From assembly GCA_037975125.1 (NCBI GenBank), contig CM075850.1, forward strand, positions 125,230,557 to 125,294,556: a DNA stretch of 64,000 nucleotides, read 5' to 3'. The notes beneath the pieces are model-generated. The model searched no databases. It saw nothing but the letters and a program-made list of their open reading frames with translations, and was not told the origin of the DNA. The DNA is from Latrodectus hesperus. Taxonomy: Eukaryota; Arthropoda; Arachnida; Araneae; Theridiidae. Position 1 is the stretch's first letter, and each line of letters begins with the position of its first letter. Below are positions 34,710 through 46,667 of this stretch, piece after piece. Made by a program: the position numbers and the translations under genes.

Positions 34710-35279
34710 TGGAGTAATGGTATGGGGTGCCATTGGATACACGTCTCGATCATTTCTTGTTCGCATTACCGGCACTTTGAACAGCAATCGATACATTTCC
34801 GATGTGTTAAGGCCCGTGGCTCTGCCCTATTTTCGAGGCCTCCCTAATGCTTTGTTTCAACAGGATAATGCACGACCGCATATTGCCCGTACTGTTATTA
34901 ACTTCAACTGTTACCCTGGTCAGCACGTTCTCCTGATCTGTCACCCATTGAGGACGTGTGGTCAATGGTTGCCGAGCGATTGGCACGCCATCACTCACCA
35001 TCCACTACAGTAGATGAACTGTGGCATAGTGTTGAAGCTGCATGGACTGAGATCCCCGTACATGCCATACAATCTCTGTTTGACTCCATGCCTAGGTGGA
35101 TAAATGCTGTTATTGCAGCCAGAGGTGGCTGCTCTGGGTACTGATTTCTCAAGATCTATACATCCTAATTTCCTGTAAATCTAATCACTTGTTCTTTCCA
35201 CTATAATGTATGTGTCCAATAAACATCTTTCTGTTATTTGCATTCCTTCTTGGTGTAGCAATTTTAATGGCCAGTTATG

Positions 35280-36368
35280 CATATATGCTACTTTCCTGCC
35301 GAAGTTTGTGTCAATCAATACAGTATTTGTTGATTGTTTTTGCATTTTACATCTTCGTTCTTAACTTTTGGAAGTGAGTGTGTACATTTTCCTTCTATTT
35401 CTTTTTAAAGAAATACCATTTTTATTGTTTTTATCATATGCAAAATTGCATTCTTATCTTCTTTCGTACCCAAATGCTAAAAAACGCATTTTGTTTTCTA
35501 CCAAGCAAATGTTATTTTTGTCTCATACATTTTACTACATCTGTCAATAATGTATCAATCAATCAATCAAAGAGTTCTTCAGTTGCAAGTTCAAACCACA
35601 ACCGCAATATTCTTTGATTGTTTTGAGTAATGTAGTATAGAAATAGGAAAAGCCTTAAAATCAATTTGCTAGAATAATATTTCAGAATTAAATTTAAATA
35701 CAGCATTCAAAAAAATCATTTTTTGTCTAATTACTGTAATGTTTTCTGCACTCAGGTTAAGAAATTATAATTGTTTTAATTAATAGTTACTAAGCCAAGC
35801 GAATGGTACTTCAACAAACGAATAGATATCATAAGGATTTTGTATAAGTATTTGTGCTTCCTGAATATTGTTTGCACTAAGGTTGGTTATTAAGTATCTT
35901 TCATATATTCATCTATTTTATATTAAGTATCTTTCAAAACTTGAAAATAGTAAAATTTTAGTGACATATCATATGGGTAAAAAGTAATCCTTTCTGAGAA
36001 CTAGCAACAATTTTAACTGACAGAATGGCTTCTTTTTTAACCTTTAATTATAGTTGCTTGGGAATGTATAATAAAGAACATTTGAAATCAAATTTAAATT
36101 AAAAAAAGGAATACAATCAAGTAACTCATTTAAACAGCATATAATGAATACAGTGCTATTAAATGAAATTCTATGTAAAGTTAGTATTTGAACAATAATG
36201 AATTAAATAAATATTTGCGGAATAATCTATGATAACAATATGATAAAATAATACCTGTAATTAAGATAATATAAGGATCACATGCGATTCTACATGAAAA
36301 TATTTTGTATTTATAATTATAAAAGAATTATGATATACTACACAGTAAATAGTGGACTAAAATACATA
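35280..36368. other. AT-rich intergenic DNA
   Basis: Contains only a short (ATCA)4 run near 35552. No gene or element is seen. Confidence 0.5.
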
Positions 36369-36369
36369 T

Positions 36370-36880
36370 TGTACCGAGCTTCACGGGTTCGTTTCGATTG
36401 AGAGTTGAATAAAGCAACCACTTAATTAACACAAGACTTTTATTCGTAAAAACTTCACTAGATAAACGAAATTTCCGCTGTAACAGTCACAATTATACAG
36501 CTACAATTTGTCAGGTATAATAAGAAACAGCTTCTAGTCACAGGTCTCAAATACCTCAGACAGAGAACAACTAGCAGTCACAACTAATCGTCTTCACTCA
36601 CTGACTGTCTTCACAAAACTCCACTCTTCCATGTCGGGCTGCGGTATTTATACCTGACTTGGCGGAGAAATCTACCAATTTCGCCAAGGTTCTGGAAGCT
36701 TCTAGGCTATCTCGAAAAATATTGGTCCTAGAGCTTAGGTGATGGATGTTTCCAGAAGTATCGATTTCTCGCCAAGTCGCCAAGAATCTCGCCAACCGTC
36801 CCCAAATCAACAAGAATCTCGCCAACTGTCGCCAAGTTGCCAAATTATTAGGAAATCAGCTTTTAAACTACAACACGTCT
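36370..36880 (-). repeat. Probable solo LTR
   Basis: Read on the minus strand: a U3-like part with repeated TTGGCGAGATTCTTG and TTGGCGAC words, a TATA box GTATAAATACC (about 36643-36653), a GC-richer leader with GTGGAGTTTTGTGAAGAC, then AATAAAAG (36436-36443) about 205 bp downstream, ending AACCCGTGAAGCTCGGTACA at 36370. TATA box, polyadenylation signal and a terminal CA in this order are typical of LTRs. The U3 boundary and target duplication could not be fixed, and no internal region adjoins it. Confidence 0.55.
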
Positions 36881-38096
36881 AAATACCGCAATTTTCGCCC
36901 AAAATGTGAGAATTTTCGATTTGTCTGAGATATTTTAAAACAAATATAATCATTATTTATAAATTTGTAACAATATATTAGGAAATTTAAGCATAAAAAT
37001 AATAAAGAACATACAAAAAAGTTCTCTTTGTTCCAGCACGAAATACTTTTTCTCATTCCAGCTTTTCGACAGAAACAGCGAAATAGTTAGTATTAATAAT
37101 ACATTAAAACACTTTCTAAAAAATTATAAAAATAAAATTTAACATAAATTTCCGACAAAAAATAAAAAACAGAACCCCTTACATTTTTAAGCCAAATTCC
37201 TTGAAATATGCTACTAAAATGTATTTTAATGACATTAAATAAATGGAATAAATTCTAAAATTATTTTTTAATATAAATGCTTATAAAAATAAAATTTTAA
37301 TTCTACTTTCATTAAAAGAGAATATTATGTTCAAGGAAAAATAAGTAATTTAATTTCAATCAACGCATCTCAATTTTTAATTTTCAGTTGACCTTCTACA
37401 AGTCATATAAAGGAATAATGTTTCAAAATAGTTTTCAAATTGCAAATGATATTTAATTATAACCCATTTATAAGTAATCATTAATAGCTTTCGCCAAAGA
37501 AGAAATTCAATCAACGATTTGAGGATTTGGATATTTTTTGGTGATAAATAAAACCTCACCACAAAAGGAATTTTATTTGGTGATTTTTTTACCTTGGCGG
37601 TCGCAGACGGCCTTTATAATTTAACTAGAAAGATTAATAAAGAAAATATAAATGATAGTTAAAATATTAAAATGTACAATGAAATGAAAATCAAATTATC
37701 AAAAATGAAATAGACACATGTATATATGAATTTCAGACATTATATTAAAAATATTATAATTAATTACTTTAAAACTTATTTTATTTTCTAAGTTAAATTT
37801 ACTGCATTAAAAAATTATTAGTGTTGCTAAGGGAAAATGTTTTAGAAATTCTTTGAGGTTCTTCGGTTGTTAAAAACACGTGTTTTCAAGGGAATGATAA
37901 ATTCTCGCCTACGATATCAAGTTGAATATGCCTCCAATAGAAACACATGATTTCCATTGGACTTGAACCAATATCTATTTGAAGCAAAAACGAACGAAAA
38001 TAGTGTACAATAAGATGAAACTTAAAAGAGTTTTTCATCTATTCGGCATAGTCATAAAATGGCTTGTATTATTTTATATTAATATAGTAATCCACA
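36881..38096. other. AT-rich intergenic DNA
   Basis: No feature supported. CTTGGCGGTCGCAGACGG at 37594 is a small GC-rich word of unknown meaning. Confidence 0.5.
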
Positions 38097-38104
38097 AAAT
38101 ATAT

Positions 38105-38416
38105 TGTTGTTGTTACTAATAACACTTGGACAAGCCTAGCTCGCTATGCCGGCTATGTGAATTTAAGTCGATTGGGAGCGTCTTTCGTTTTTTAATCAGA
38201 GCACCATGAAGGTGAAAATATGACTTTGCTCTACACACATGCCATAGGGACCCGTTTATAGGGTAGGCAACCATTCACACCTCATTCATACAAGGAAAGG
38301 ACAAAGACAGGATAGATATAGAGAGAAAGTACATCCAGGCCCGAACCAGGATTCGAACCCAGGACCTCCTCATCCGCAGTCAGGCACACTGACCATTAGA
38401 CAAGTTGGGCGGCACT
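38105..38416 (-). mobile_element. tRNA-derived SINE, head A with tail II, with target duplication
   Basis: Complete copy with head at 38416 (GTGCCGCCCAACTTG; B box GGTTCGAATCC) and tail II, ending in (CAA)n at 38105. An 8-bp direct repeat AAATATAT flanks it at 38097-38104 and 38417-38424. Confidence 0.92.
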
Positions 38417-38424
38417 AAATATAT

Positions 38425-39392
38425 AAAACGATTATATTGTTATGGCGCTCACAATTCGTGAAGAACCATTTATTTTAAACTTTTCAACATTTTATTAATC
38501 AGCTAGAAGGTTTAACTAATGGTAATCACTCGATCTATTCGAATCGACATAGAACTTCGCAGTTAAAAAAATTTTTTTTTTGCCTTGATAAGACTTGCAC
38601 GTGCCTACCCTCTTTAAAAGGCAATTAGTGTCTTTTCATTGGCGTGACAGAATATTGGCAACGACTGTGTGTTTCAGTTTTCTTTACTTCCTTTCTATAC
38701 GTAATTGTTTTTCGATAACTACTATGGCTGACTTAGAATTGAAAGGAATTATGGGATATATAAAGAAAATTTATAAAATCACATAATAATTTTTAAATTG
38801 GAAAGTTTATTAAACTTTATTTATTGTCTTACAACTGGTTTTACTGTCTTAAATTAGAAAATTTTGAAGATATTCCATTAGAAATATGTTCATGGTGAAA
38901 AACAGTAAAAATATTAAATCCATAAATATTTCCTTGTTTATAGAATTTTAATTGGTGAATATTTCCTGATATAAAAATTATTTATATATTCATTATTCTT
39001 TTTAAGATTTGCATCATTAAATTTAGTTGTTGAAATTTTCATTTTGATTCAAGGGGAATTCTCAGCGAATTTTGATGTGGAATTATCATGTATGTTTGAT
39101 CGAATAGTTTTTTACGTACATATTTTATTTCACATTTTTTTAACTAGCTGGTATAGCTTAAGACGAAAATTTATTTATCACTTTTTAACATTGCGTATTT
39201 AAATTAAATTATATTTAAAAATAAAGCTGAAAAAACATATTACATATTTAGAACGTTTATCATGGATGTTTCTCGTTATATTCCAATGAAGTATTAATGC
39301 TAAAATATCTTTAAAATCATTTATATTTATTTAAAATATCTATGAAATTATAAAATAGAGCTAAAGAAAGCGGAAAAGGAATTCTGAATACT
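38425..39392. other. AT-rich intergenic DNA
   Basis: No feature supported. Confidence 0.5.
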
Positions 39393-39560
39393 GTGCCGAG
39401 GTGGCAGCTGAGAGAGAATGGTTAATTCTTTAGTCTTCAGCTCAACAGTTCATGTGTTTGATTCCCATTTTGGAGGAGTGTCTACTTATTCTAGAATGAA
39501 ATTAACATTAAGTTGTAGAGACCACAGTCTAATTAGTCTAGCTTGCAAAAACTGGCTGCT
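39393..39560 (+). mobile_element. tRNA-derived SINE, family B, diverged
   Basis: GCCGAGGTGGCAGCTGAG and AATGGTTAATTCTTTAG give a head with a short insertion; TGTGTTTGATTCCCATTTTG is the B-box region and CTTCAGCTCAACAGTTC the family word. The body is poorly conserved. Confidence 0.6.
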
Positions 39561-39660
39561 AAGTCATAAATCAATTAAACATCTTGATTTATTTGGTACT
39601 CTTTTTATATTTTTTGGATTATTATATCTTTTGTGTTTATTCTAGTTTCAGATCTTTATA

Positions 39661-41001
39661 CAGTGTGTCCGTAAAAGAATGTCCGAGTTTCAAATTGTAA
39701 TAGTATCAGCTGTAATCGTTCGACAGTTGTGGTTGAAGGTGACGAATAAAGAATAACTCCAACAGTTTCAGATAAGCGCATGCGCGTGTACCGCTACATC
39801 ATTTTCACAGTTGCAGCGTCATCTATTCAAAATGGCGACTTCTGAGCGTAAAGCGTTTTGTATGTTCTACAATTTGCTAAGAGTGATTTGGTAATTGCCG
39901 TTCAACGTGCGTTCCGATTAAAGTTTAAATGTGATCCCCCATGTGACAGAAATATCCGCCGATGGTATCGACAATTCGAAACGACCGGATGTCGTTGTAA
40001 AGGTTAAAAGCCCGGGAAGACCCAAAGTTTCTATAGAGAATGTGGAACGTGTCGAAGAATCTTACCGTCGTAGTCCGAAGAAATCTGTTCGGAAAGCAAG
40101 TCGTGAACTGCAGTTGCCAAAGACGACAGTCTGGACGATTAAAAACAATGTACACTTGCGTCCATACCGATTACAGTTGGTACAGCAATTAAAGCCAAAT
40201 GATTGTGCAGTACGATTTCGTTTTGCATGTGAAGTTCTTGAACGGCACAATGACTTTCTGCATCATGTTGTGTTCAGGGATGAGTCGACGTTTCATACAA
40301 GTGGGAAGGTAAGTACTCATAATGTTCGTATATGGGGTTCAGAAAATCCTCATCAACTTGTACAACTCGAAACAGATTCTCCAAAAATAAACGTTTTCTG
40401 TGCTGTTTCACGACGACAAGTGTACGGACCCTTTTTTTCCAGGAAGCTACAGTAACAGGGGTTTCTTATCTGGATATGCTACAACAATGGCTCTTTCCCC
40501 AATTAGTAGAAAGTGAACCTGCAAACTTTATTTGGCAACAAGATGGAGTCCCTCTTCATTGGAGTCTGTTCGTGAGATTGGTTAAACGTCGAAGTCCCTG
40601 ACCGTTGGATTGGGCGTCATGGTCCAGACGACAGAGTTGTGTTACTCAGTCCGCCTCGTTCACCTGGCCTTGTGATTTCTTCCTTTGGGGCTTCGTAAAA
40701 GATCGGGTCTACGTTCTACCCTTACCCCACGATTTGCCAACCTTGAAAGGTAGAATTGCACAGGCTGTTGCTTTCATTACTCCGGACTTGTTGCAGACAG
40801 TATGGGAAGAATTGCATTTTCGTTTGGATGTGTGCCGTATTACTAAAGGCGCACACATTGAGCAGTTATAGGAAAAATTAGGATAGAGTTCATGTATGAT
40901 TCATAGTTCCTTCAATTTCATGTATGATTTGTTATATTTGGTATGAAATAAACTCGTGTAATATACCATTAAAACTCGGATATTCTTTTACAGACACCCT
41001 G
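39661..41001 (+). mobile_element. Tc1/mariner-superfamily transposon, third family
   Basis: Terminal repeats CAGTGTGTCCGTAAAAGAAT (left) and ATTCTTTTACAGACACCCTG (right) match over about 30 bp, continuing into TCCGAGTTT/AAACTCGGA. TA flanks both sides (39659-39660, 41002-41003). Length is 1341 bp. The encoded protein has the CDFFLWG ending of its core seen in a common arthropod group of this superfamily (possibly the rosa/VISITOR group). Confidence 0.92.
39832..40871 (+). pseudogene. Mariner-superfamily transposase remnant
   Basis: Probable start MATSERKAFCMFYN at 39832. An HTH region follows in shifting frames (KSPGRPKVSIENVERVEES, VRKASRELQLPKTTVW). Then comes FRDESTFHTSGKVSTHNVR (first Asp; DESTF), EATVTGVSYLDMLQQWLFP and FIWQQDGVPLHWS (second Asp). 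After another shift, RWIGRHGPDDRVV and PCDFFLWGFVKDRVYVLPLP (last acidic residue) lead to RLDVCRITKGAHIEQL, stop at 40869-40871. At least three frameshifts, near 39880-39930, 40450 and 40600-40680, rule out function. Confidence 0.88.
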
Positions 41002-41654
41002 TATTATAATAAATTTGGCTCGGTAAATATAATAGTAATTTTATATGTGTGATTTCAAAAATTTTAATACATAGTGTATAAAATTTATGTTTTCATGTAA
41101 ATTTTTGATACATAAATTTATGTTTTTATTTATATATATATTATTAATCGCAATTAAATTGATTATTGAAATATCTATATATATTTTTTTAAAAATAATG
41201 GATATTTATGAAACAAGATTATTTATATTGGACAACGTTTTATTTTCCACAATGAAATCTCTAAGAATATAGATTATATGGCATTTGTACATCATTATTT
41301 TTATTAAGTCTTTAAACATCTCTAACATATCAACTCTTATGATGCATAAGTTCCATATTTTATTTCTTATTTATATTTATGCTACATAGCTGGAATTTTA
41401 CCAAGAACATCGAAAAGTTAATTTAGGTTTGAAGTGTGTTTATTCTTTCCTACATTTTATGTTTGCCATAAATCTACGATTCTTTCTTATTTAAATATTA
41501 AATATATCTTTTCCGTAATGCTTTCGTCAAATATGCTCTACAATATAAGATCTGATATTGTTTCTTGTATCAAAATTCCTCGAGTCTTCATAGCGCGCTT
41601 TAATTATTCTGTGTGTGAATCACCATTGATATAATTTCTTTTTGAATTTCGCTA
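41002..41654. other. AT-rich intergenic DNA
   Basis: No feature supported. Confidence 0.5.
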
Positions 41655-41745
41655 TTTGCTACGACTGGCGACAATTTGCATTTTTTGGCGATTCATAACT
41701 ATCATTCTCCCGCATGATACTCATTTGGGAGAATGATAGGGACAT
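41655..41745. repeat. TTGGCGA fragment with perfect 13-bp-arm hairpin
   Basis: ACTGGCGACAATTTGC and TTTTTTGGCGATTC precede a hairpin with arms CTATCATTCTCCC (41699-41711) and GGGAGAATGATAG (41727-41739) and a 15-nt loop. The layout (TGGCGAC, then T-run plus GGCGATT, then a hairpin) resembles 5590-5717. Confidence 0.7.
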
Positions 41746-42600
41746 ATTGTGTTCGAGAAAAAAAAATTTAAACACAAATTCAATTTTCTGATAATTAATT
41801 AATTAAAAATATACGTTTATTTTCACAGTATTCAAATCAGAATTTATATATAAAGATTTACTACTAGAAGCAGGATATACATAAAAAATCAAAAGGAAAT
41901 ATAAAAAAAAATATGAAAAGTAATTATAAGGAATATTACGAATTGAAAGAAAAATATCTGTTCAGAAAGTCAAACAAAATTCTCTTGAATCACTCTTAAA
42001 AAATTGAAATAAAATGTGAAATTTTAAAGGAAATAGTGTTTGAATTATATACTTCACAATGATTAAATTTCTGATACTGTCAAAATAAAACAATCTAGGA
42101 CGTTACATTAATCTTCGAAAAACAAAATTCAAAATTGGCAGAAAAACGGAATAAGTCGAAATAAATATTCCGAAGGGACTATAAGACATTTTCACCTAAT
42201 GAAACTAATCAAATATTCATTTTCACGGTCTATAAATGCTATAAATACTATAGAATACTCTGCATAAAAATCAATCATTAAACACCTGTCATTATTTAAA
42301 TTGTGAAATGAAAGGAAACTCAGAAAAAAGTTTATATAAGATTCAATATTTTTAATTCCATTCCTTAAAAAAGGAAAACTTATTAATTATATAACTGAGC
42401 TGAATTCATCAATAATTTTATGGTGGTTTTTTAAATCTAAAATTTACATTTACACTTAATTTAAACTTTTTAATCAAAGTGATTGTTTCTTTCGTTAAGC
42501 TGAGATCTTGACTTCGCCATTTTATTATGATTCTCATTGGTTTAAAATAGTCAGAAACATTTAATCTACATTACATTGTATTAAGACGGTGTAGTAAATG
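41746..42600. other. AT-rich intergenic DNA
   Basis: No feature supported. Confidence 0.5.
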
Positions 42601-42612
42601 TGACATGTCGAC

Positions 42613-42665
42613 AATTTTGCTGCCTTTCTTCAAATCACATTCTTCGAACGGCAGCAAAAAAGGCG
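42613..42665. repeat. Short inverted repeat
   Basis: TTTTGCTGCC and GGCAGCAAAA pair around about 22 nt (CTTCAAATCACATTCTTCG...). A 10-bp stem of unknown role. Confidence 0.65.
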
Positions 42666-44097
42666 AAGTTCACCATCGAATATGTGAGTTCGTTTCGTTA
42701 ATAAAACGATTTCTTATATAAAGACCAAAGTATCGGTTTAAGAAGCTGTTTTTAATTGTTTCAAGCCATTAATACATGAACAATATAACTTCAGAAAAAA
42801 AATTGAAAAAGACAAGACAAAGCATCAACTTTATGGTTAGTTTAAATAGACAAGAACTATTTAAACTTTTAAAAATTTCATTAAATAATAGAGAGAATTC
42901 TAAATCAATAGTTGCAATATTTGCAAACAATCTCTTTTGAATCTCAAGACTATTTATTCTTACTTTTGCCTTTACTTGTAATAAAATTTTTTTTATTTTA
43001 TACGATTTCTAATTATTTTTTTCAACCATAATGTATTGAAAAGTTTGAAGAATGTTTGAAATCAAAATGTAAATGTTAGAATTAAAACAAAAATGAATCG
43101 GATTTATAATGTAAAGCGTAATTAATCATTTTACAAGTGCTATTTTTATCAAAAGAAATAATAAAATGATGCGGATCTTCAATTTTTTTAAATTTTTAAT
43201 TTAAATTTTTGATATAATATTGAAATACCAAAAATATAATCATCTCCTTCTTCAATTCTCGCTAATGATGATTTTTTTTATATTCAAAAAGAATGTGTTT
43301 AAAAGGCGAAATGTTAATGAATTCATTTTTATAATTTATTATAGCATAGCAATGGGATGACACGTTTATTTTCTCAGAAAGATGGTTATAATTAAAAAGA
43401 AAATCACCCAACTTAATATCATGTCTAAACATTACATTTCGAATTAAGAAAGAAATGTTTTCAGCGTTATTTGCGTGAAATTGTAGTAAGTTTTAATTTC
43501 AAATTAAATCTGTTTTGAGTAGGAAAAGTAATAGTCCAATTGGTCAGAAAATTCACACTTTGTCTAAACGAAATTTTGAATAAAAATGTGTCATTTTTTA
43601 TTTCCTTTGATTTCTTTTGAGAAAGAATAATAATATTTCAAATTCACAACATTTGGATGAAAGAAATTTCGAATAGAATTGTGCCATTTTTTGCAGAATA
43701 TTTTATCACCATTTTTAGAATTGTTCTTATAAGGAAATTTATTACGATTAAGAAAAACTATATTATGAAAATATAAAAAAATGTGAGATGAAATGACATT
43801 CTTTTGCAAATTTAAATAACCTTGTTTACTTATTTCAAGTTTCAACAAGAATAATTTGTAAGGTAGATATTAATTTCGCTGAGAGTGAAAACATAGTTTC
43901 TGGCTGCAATATTGTAGCATATGGTGAGGGACGGACGCAATATCTTATTTCGTAAGCAATCATTATACAGCTTTCTCAACATTTTAAATTTAAAATTTTC
44001 CAATTTCACCAAATTTTGGAAATTTAATAATGCGATTTCAATTACAAAACAAACATACTAAAGTAAATTTTCTTAAACTATTCAACAATAATTTTTG
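42666..44097. other. AT-rich intergenic DNA
   Basis: No element recognised. The 85-codon minus frame at 43591-43848 is Lys/Asn/Phe-rich, as expected by chance in AT-rich DNA. Confidence 0.5.
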
Positions 44098-44193
44098 ACT
44101 GTTCAAAAGTTTGAGTTAGAACATTTATTTTAGTATATTTATTTTAACAAAACTCTCGAACAAAACCTTTATTTAAACAAACTTTTGAACAGT
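44098..44193. repeat. Inverted repeat, 16-bp perfect arms
   Basis: ACTGTTCAAAAGTTTG (44098-44113) and CAAACTTTTGAACAGT (44178-44193) are exact reverse complements, 64 bp apart. Confidence 0.85.
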
Positions 44194-44217
44194 AATCTAA
44201 AGTAAATTTTTTAACTG

Positions 44218-44316
44218 TTGATGAAATTTGAATACTTTCATATATGCTTTTGGGGTAAGAGCATTTCAATAAAAAATACCGCAGAAGTATATATGGAAAT
44301 ATTCAAATTTCATCAA
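44218..44316. repeat. Inverted repeat, 17-bp perfect arms
   Basis: TTGATGAAATTTGAATA (44218-44234) and TATTCAAATTTCATCAA (44300-44316) are exact reverse complements, 65 bp apart. It follows the previous inverted repeat after 24 bp and has almost the same spacing. Confidence 0.85.
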
Positions 44317-44867
44317 CATTTGAAAAAAACTGCAATCCGCTTTTAAACAGAGTTTATGATCATATTTGTTATTTGGAATTTTTTCTTATATCTAGAAATT
44401 TATATAATACTGTTGATAAATAATAAAGCAAAAGCTACCGAAAAATTAATCTTAAAGGCATATATCACTTTTCTACACAAATTTTATAAGTAATTTCTTT
44501 GTATTTTGCACTTTAATTTGCAAATCTTGTGTACTAATTTAGATATTAAAAACGGCATCACATATTTACAAGCGTAAATATATTCCTGAAATTTTAATTT
44601 ATTTTTACTAATTAATAAAATTTTACTTTATTACACTAAATTGTTGATATTTGTTTAATTTTTATCATCTATTTTGATAAAATGCAAATAAATAAAAATT
44701 TAATTTTGTGTCATGAACGTAGGATAAAATAATAATTTTACTCTATTTACACGGGAGGTACATATTTTGATTTTAATATTTTTTCAAATTAGCATTTCAA
44801 ATTTCATCAAATTATATCATTTATTTTTTAAATAGTTCTTTATTATTTTTATATTTTATTTAAAACA
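44317..44867. other. AT-rich intergenic DNA
   Basis: No feature supported. Confidence 0.5.
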
Positions 44868-45080
<213 letters not shown>

Positions 45081-45243
45081 CATAAAACAATTAAATATTA
45101 TAAAGGAAAATAGTATATTTAATATGAGACACACACATTTAAATTTATTAAGTTGTTTTACAAGTATTTTATTTATATAATTTCCACACATACATATATA
45201 ATACATACATACATACATATATTTACGTGAATTGAATTACGTT

Positions 45244-45284
<41 letters not shown>

Positions 45285-45288
<4 letters not shown>

Positions 45289-46617
45289 GCATACATAAAA
45301 CACATAAATCATATTTTGAAGATTAAGTTAGAAAATGGATTTTTTTATTCCCACTACCGGAGTGAAATTTTTCGATGCTTGTAATCACATTTAATAAGCA
45401 AATCAGAATGATATATCCGGAAGTAGGTAAACCGGAAGTATTTTTAAAAAAGAATGATAATTTTTTTCACTAACCTTTATTAAATATAAAACTTGAATTA
45501 CGTGCTCTTTTTTGCATAACTGATAAATTATTTTTTATATTTTCCACATAGGAAGTGTTAAATAATAAAAATAAAATAAGATTGGCAACTTAACCACAAT
45601 GAAAAGCTTTTAAACCGTAATATAGTGTATAAACAGTTTTTTTCTAAAAGACGATGGCGATTAAAACATAATAAATGATTTTTTCCAAAAGTTACACGGA
45701 GGATTATCCCTCAATTACAGTGATTATTCTTTTATCTGATCGGGAAAACGTTCTATTCAAGGGAGCAGACGATAAAATCCGCAGCTCCTAAAATTGTTCT
45801 TTTTTCATTGCTTTTATCGTTATTCAGGAAGTATCGTTTGGCAACAAGATTGTTTTTATTTACTGAATTATTTTCCAATGAATTGGCAATTTCGTCTTTT
45901 GTGTATTGTGTTTTATGTGGCATTTTGAGGAAAGGAAATTCTTTCAAGTAGAATATTCTTTGATATATACCGATAGATTTTTCCATCACTGTTACATTGT
46001 TCGGAAAGAAAACATTTTTCGAATAGAATATCTTAGGTTTTGGGTTCATAGAACTTTTGATTGACAGCCAAAAGAATGTTATCAATTTTGATTAACTAAA
46101 ATTTAAGAAATTATTTAAGGACGAGAATACAAATGGGGAAATAAATTTGTGTAATATTTTTGAAAAGTTTTAAATATATATCATCGAAGGTAATGGTTTT
46201 TTTTTCAATTTTCATTTTGATTTGAATAAATCTTTATTTAACTAATAACTTCATTTTTGGCATGCTTTAATTTTCTAAACTATACAAATAATAAAGAATA
46301 TTATTGGTTATTTTTGGTCACTTGATTATGTTCAATAATTTTATGATATCTATTAATTTGAAACTGTAAAAAAATATGTTATAATGCTGTAATTGTTTGA
46401 TAAACTATACAGTGCAAAATATTTTATAAATAAAGCTAATAATATAGCTAGTTTTACTTTTGCTTCGTGCATGCATTTTTTAAACGTGTAATTTATAACT
46501 TTATTTTGAAATATAAATTCAATATACTCTAAGCAAATAATTCACTAAGAATCTCATTTTTATATAAATGTAATTAAGTAATTAACAAATTATTATTAAT
46601 TAATAATAATTAATAAT
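45285..46617. other. AT-rich intergenic DNA with a 110-codon minus frame
   Basis: The minus frame at 45753-46085 reads MITFFWLSIKSSMNPKPK to DFIVCSLE, with no motif I know. It is somewhat less repetitive than chance frames nearby, and I give it little weight. Confidence 0.3.
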
Positions 46618-46667
46618 AAAGTAATTAACAAATTATTATTATTTAATAATAATTTGTTAATTACTTT
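46618..46667. repeat. 50-bp near-perfect palindrome
   Basis: AAAGTAATTAACAAATTATT begins the left half and AATAATTTGTTAATTACTTT ends the right; 24 of 25 positions pair, with no loop. A partial direct copy of the left half (GTAATTAACAAATTATTATT) lies 45 bp upstream. Confidence 0.9.

Larger units (their letters stand above)
33392..35144 (+). pseudogene. Tc1-like transposase, start lost and split by LINE
   Basis: The usual start codon is AAG here (KPSVRRRNAYQHVSD in place of MPRVRRR). The frame is otherwise open from 33221 through both HTH regions (SYRNIAARVGRDPMTVCR; SARTVRRRLQQHGLSARRSW) and FTDESRFCIQDHD to the LINE insertion at 33990. After the insertion it resumes MVWGAIGYTSRSFLVRITG, QQDNARPHIARTV (second Asp). 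A 20-bp deletion near 34900 shifts the frame, and VWSMVAERLARHHSP to ARGGCSGY closes at 35144. The Glu position reads LSPIEDVW in the shifted frame. Confidence 0.9.
33160..35279 (+). mobile_element. Tc1-like transposon (family Tc1-A) interrupted by a LINE
   Basis: The left end CACTACTGGCCATTAAAATT is preceded by TA (33158-33159); the right end AATTTTAATGGCCAGTTATG is slightly altered. Without the 719-bp LINE (33991-34709) and one 12-bp target copy the element is about 1.39 kb, the size of the copy at 53001-54390. This copy keeps the full N-terminal half of the transposase and lacks the 16-bp deletion of the other two. Confidence 0.93.

Noticed and set aside
45753..46085. 110-codon minus-strand gene
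   Set aside because: No motif, no start context or neighbours to support it; kept only as a note in the spacer entry.
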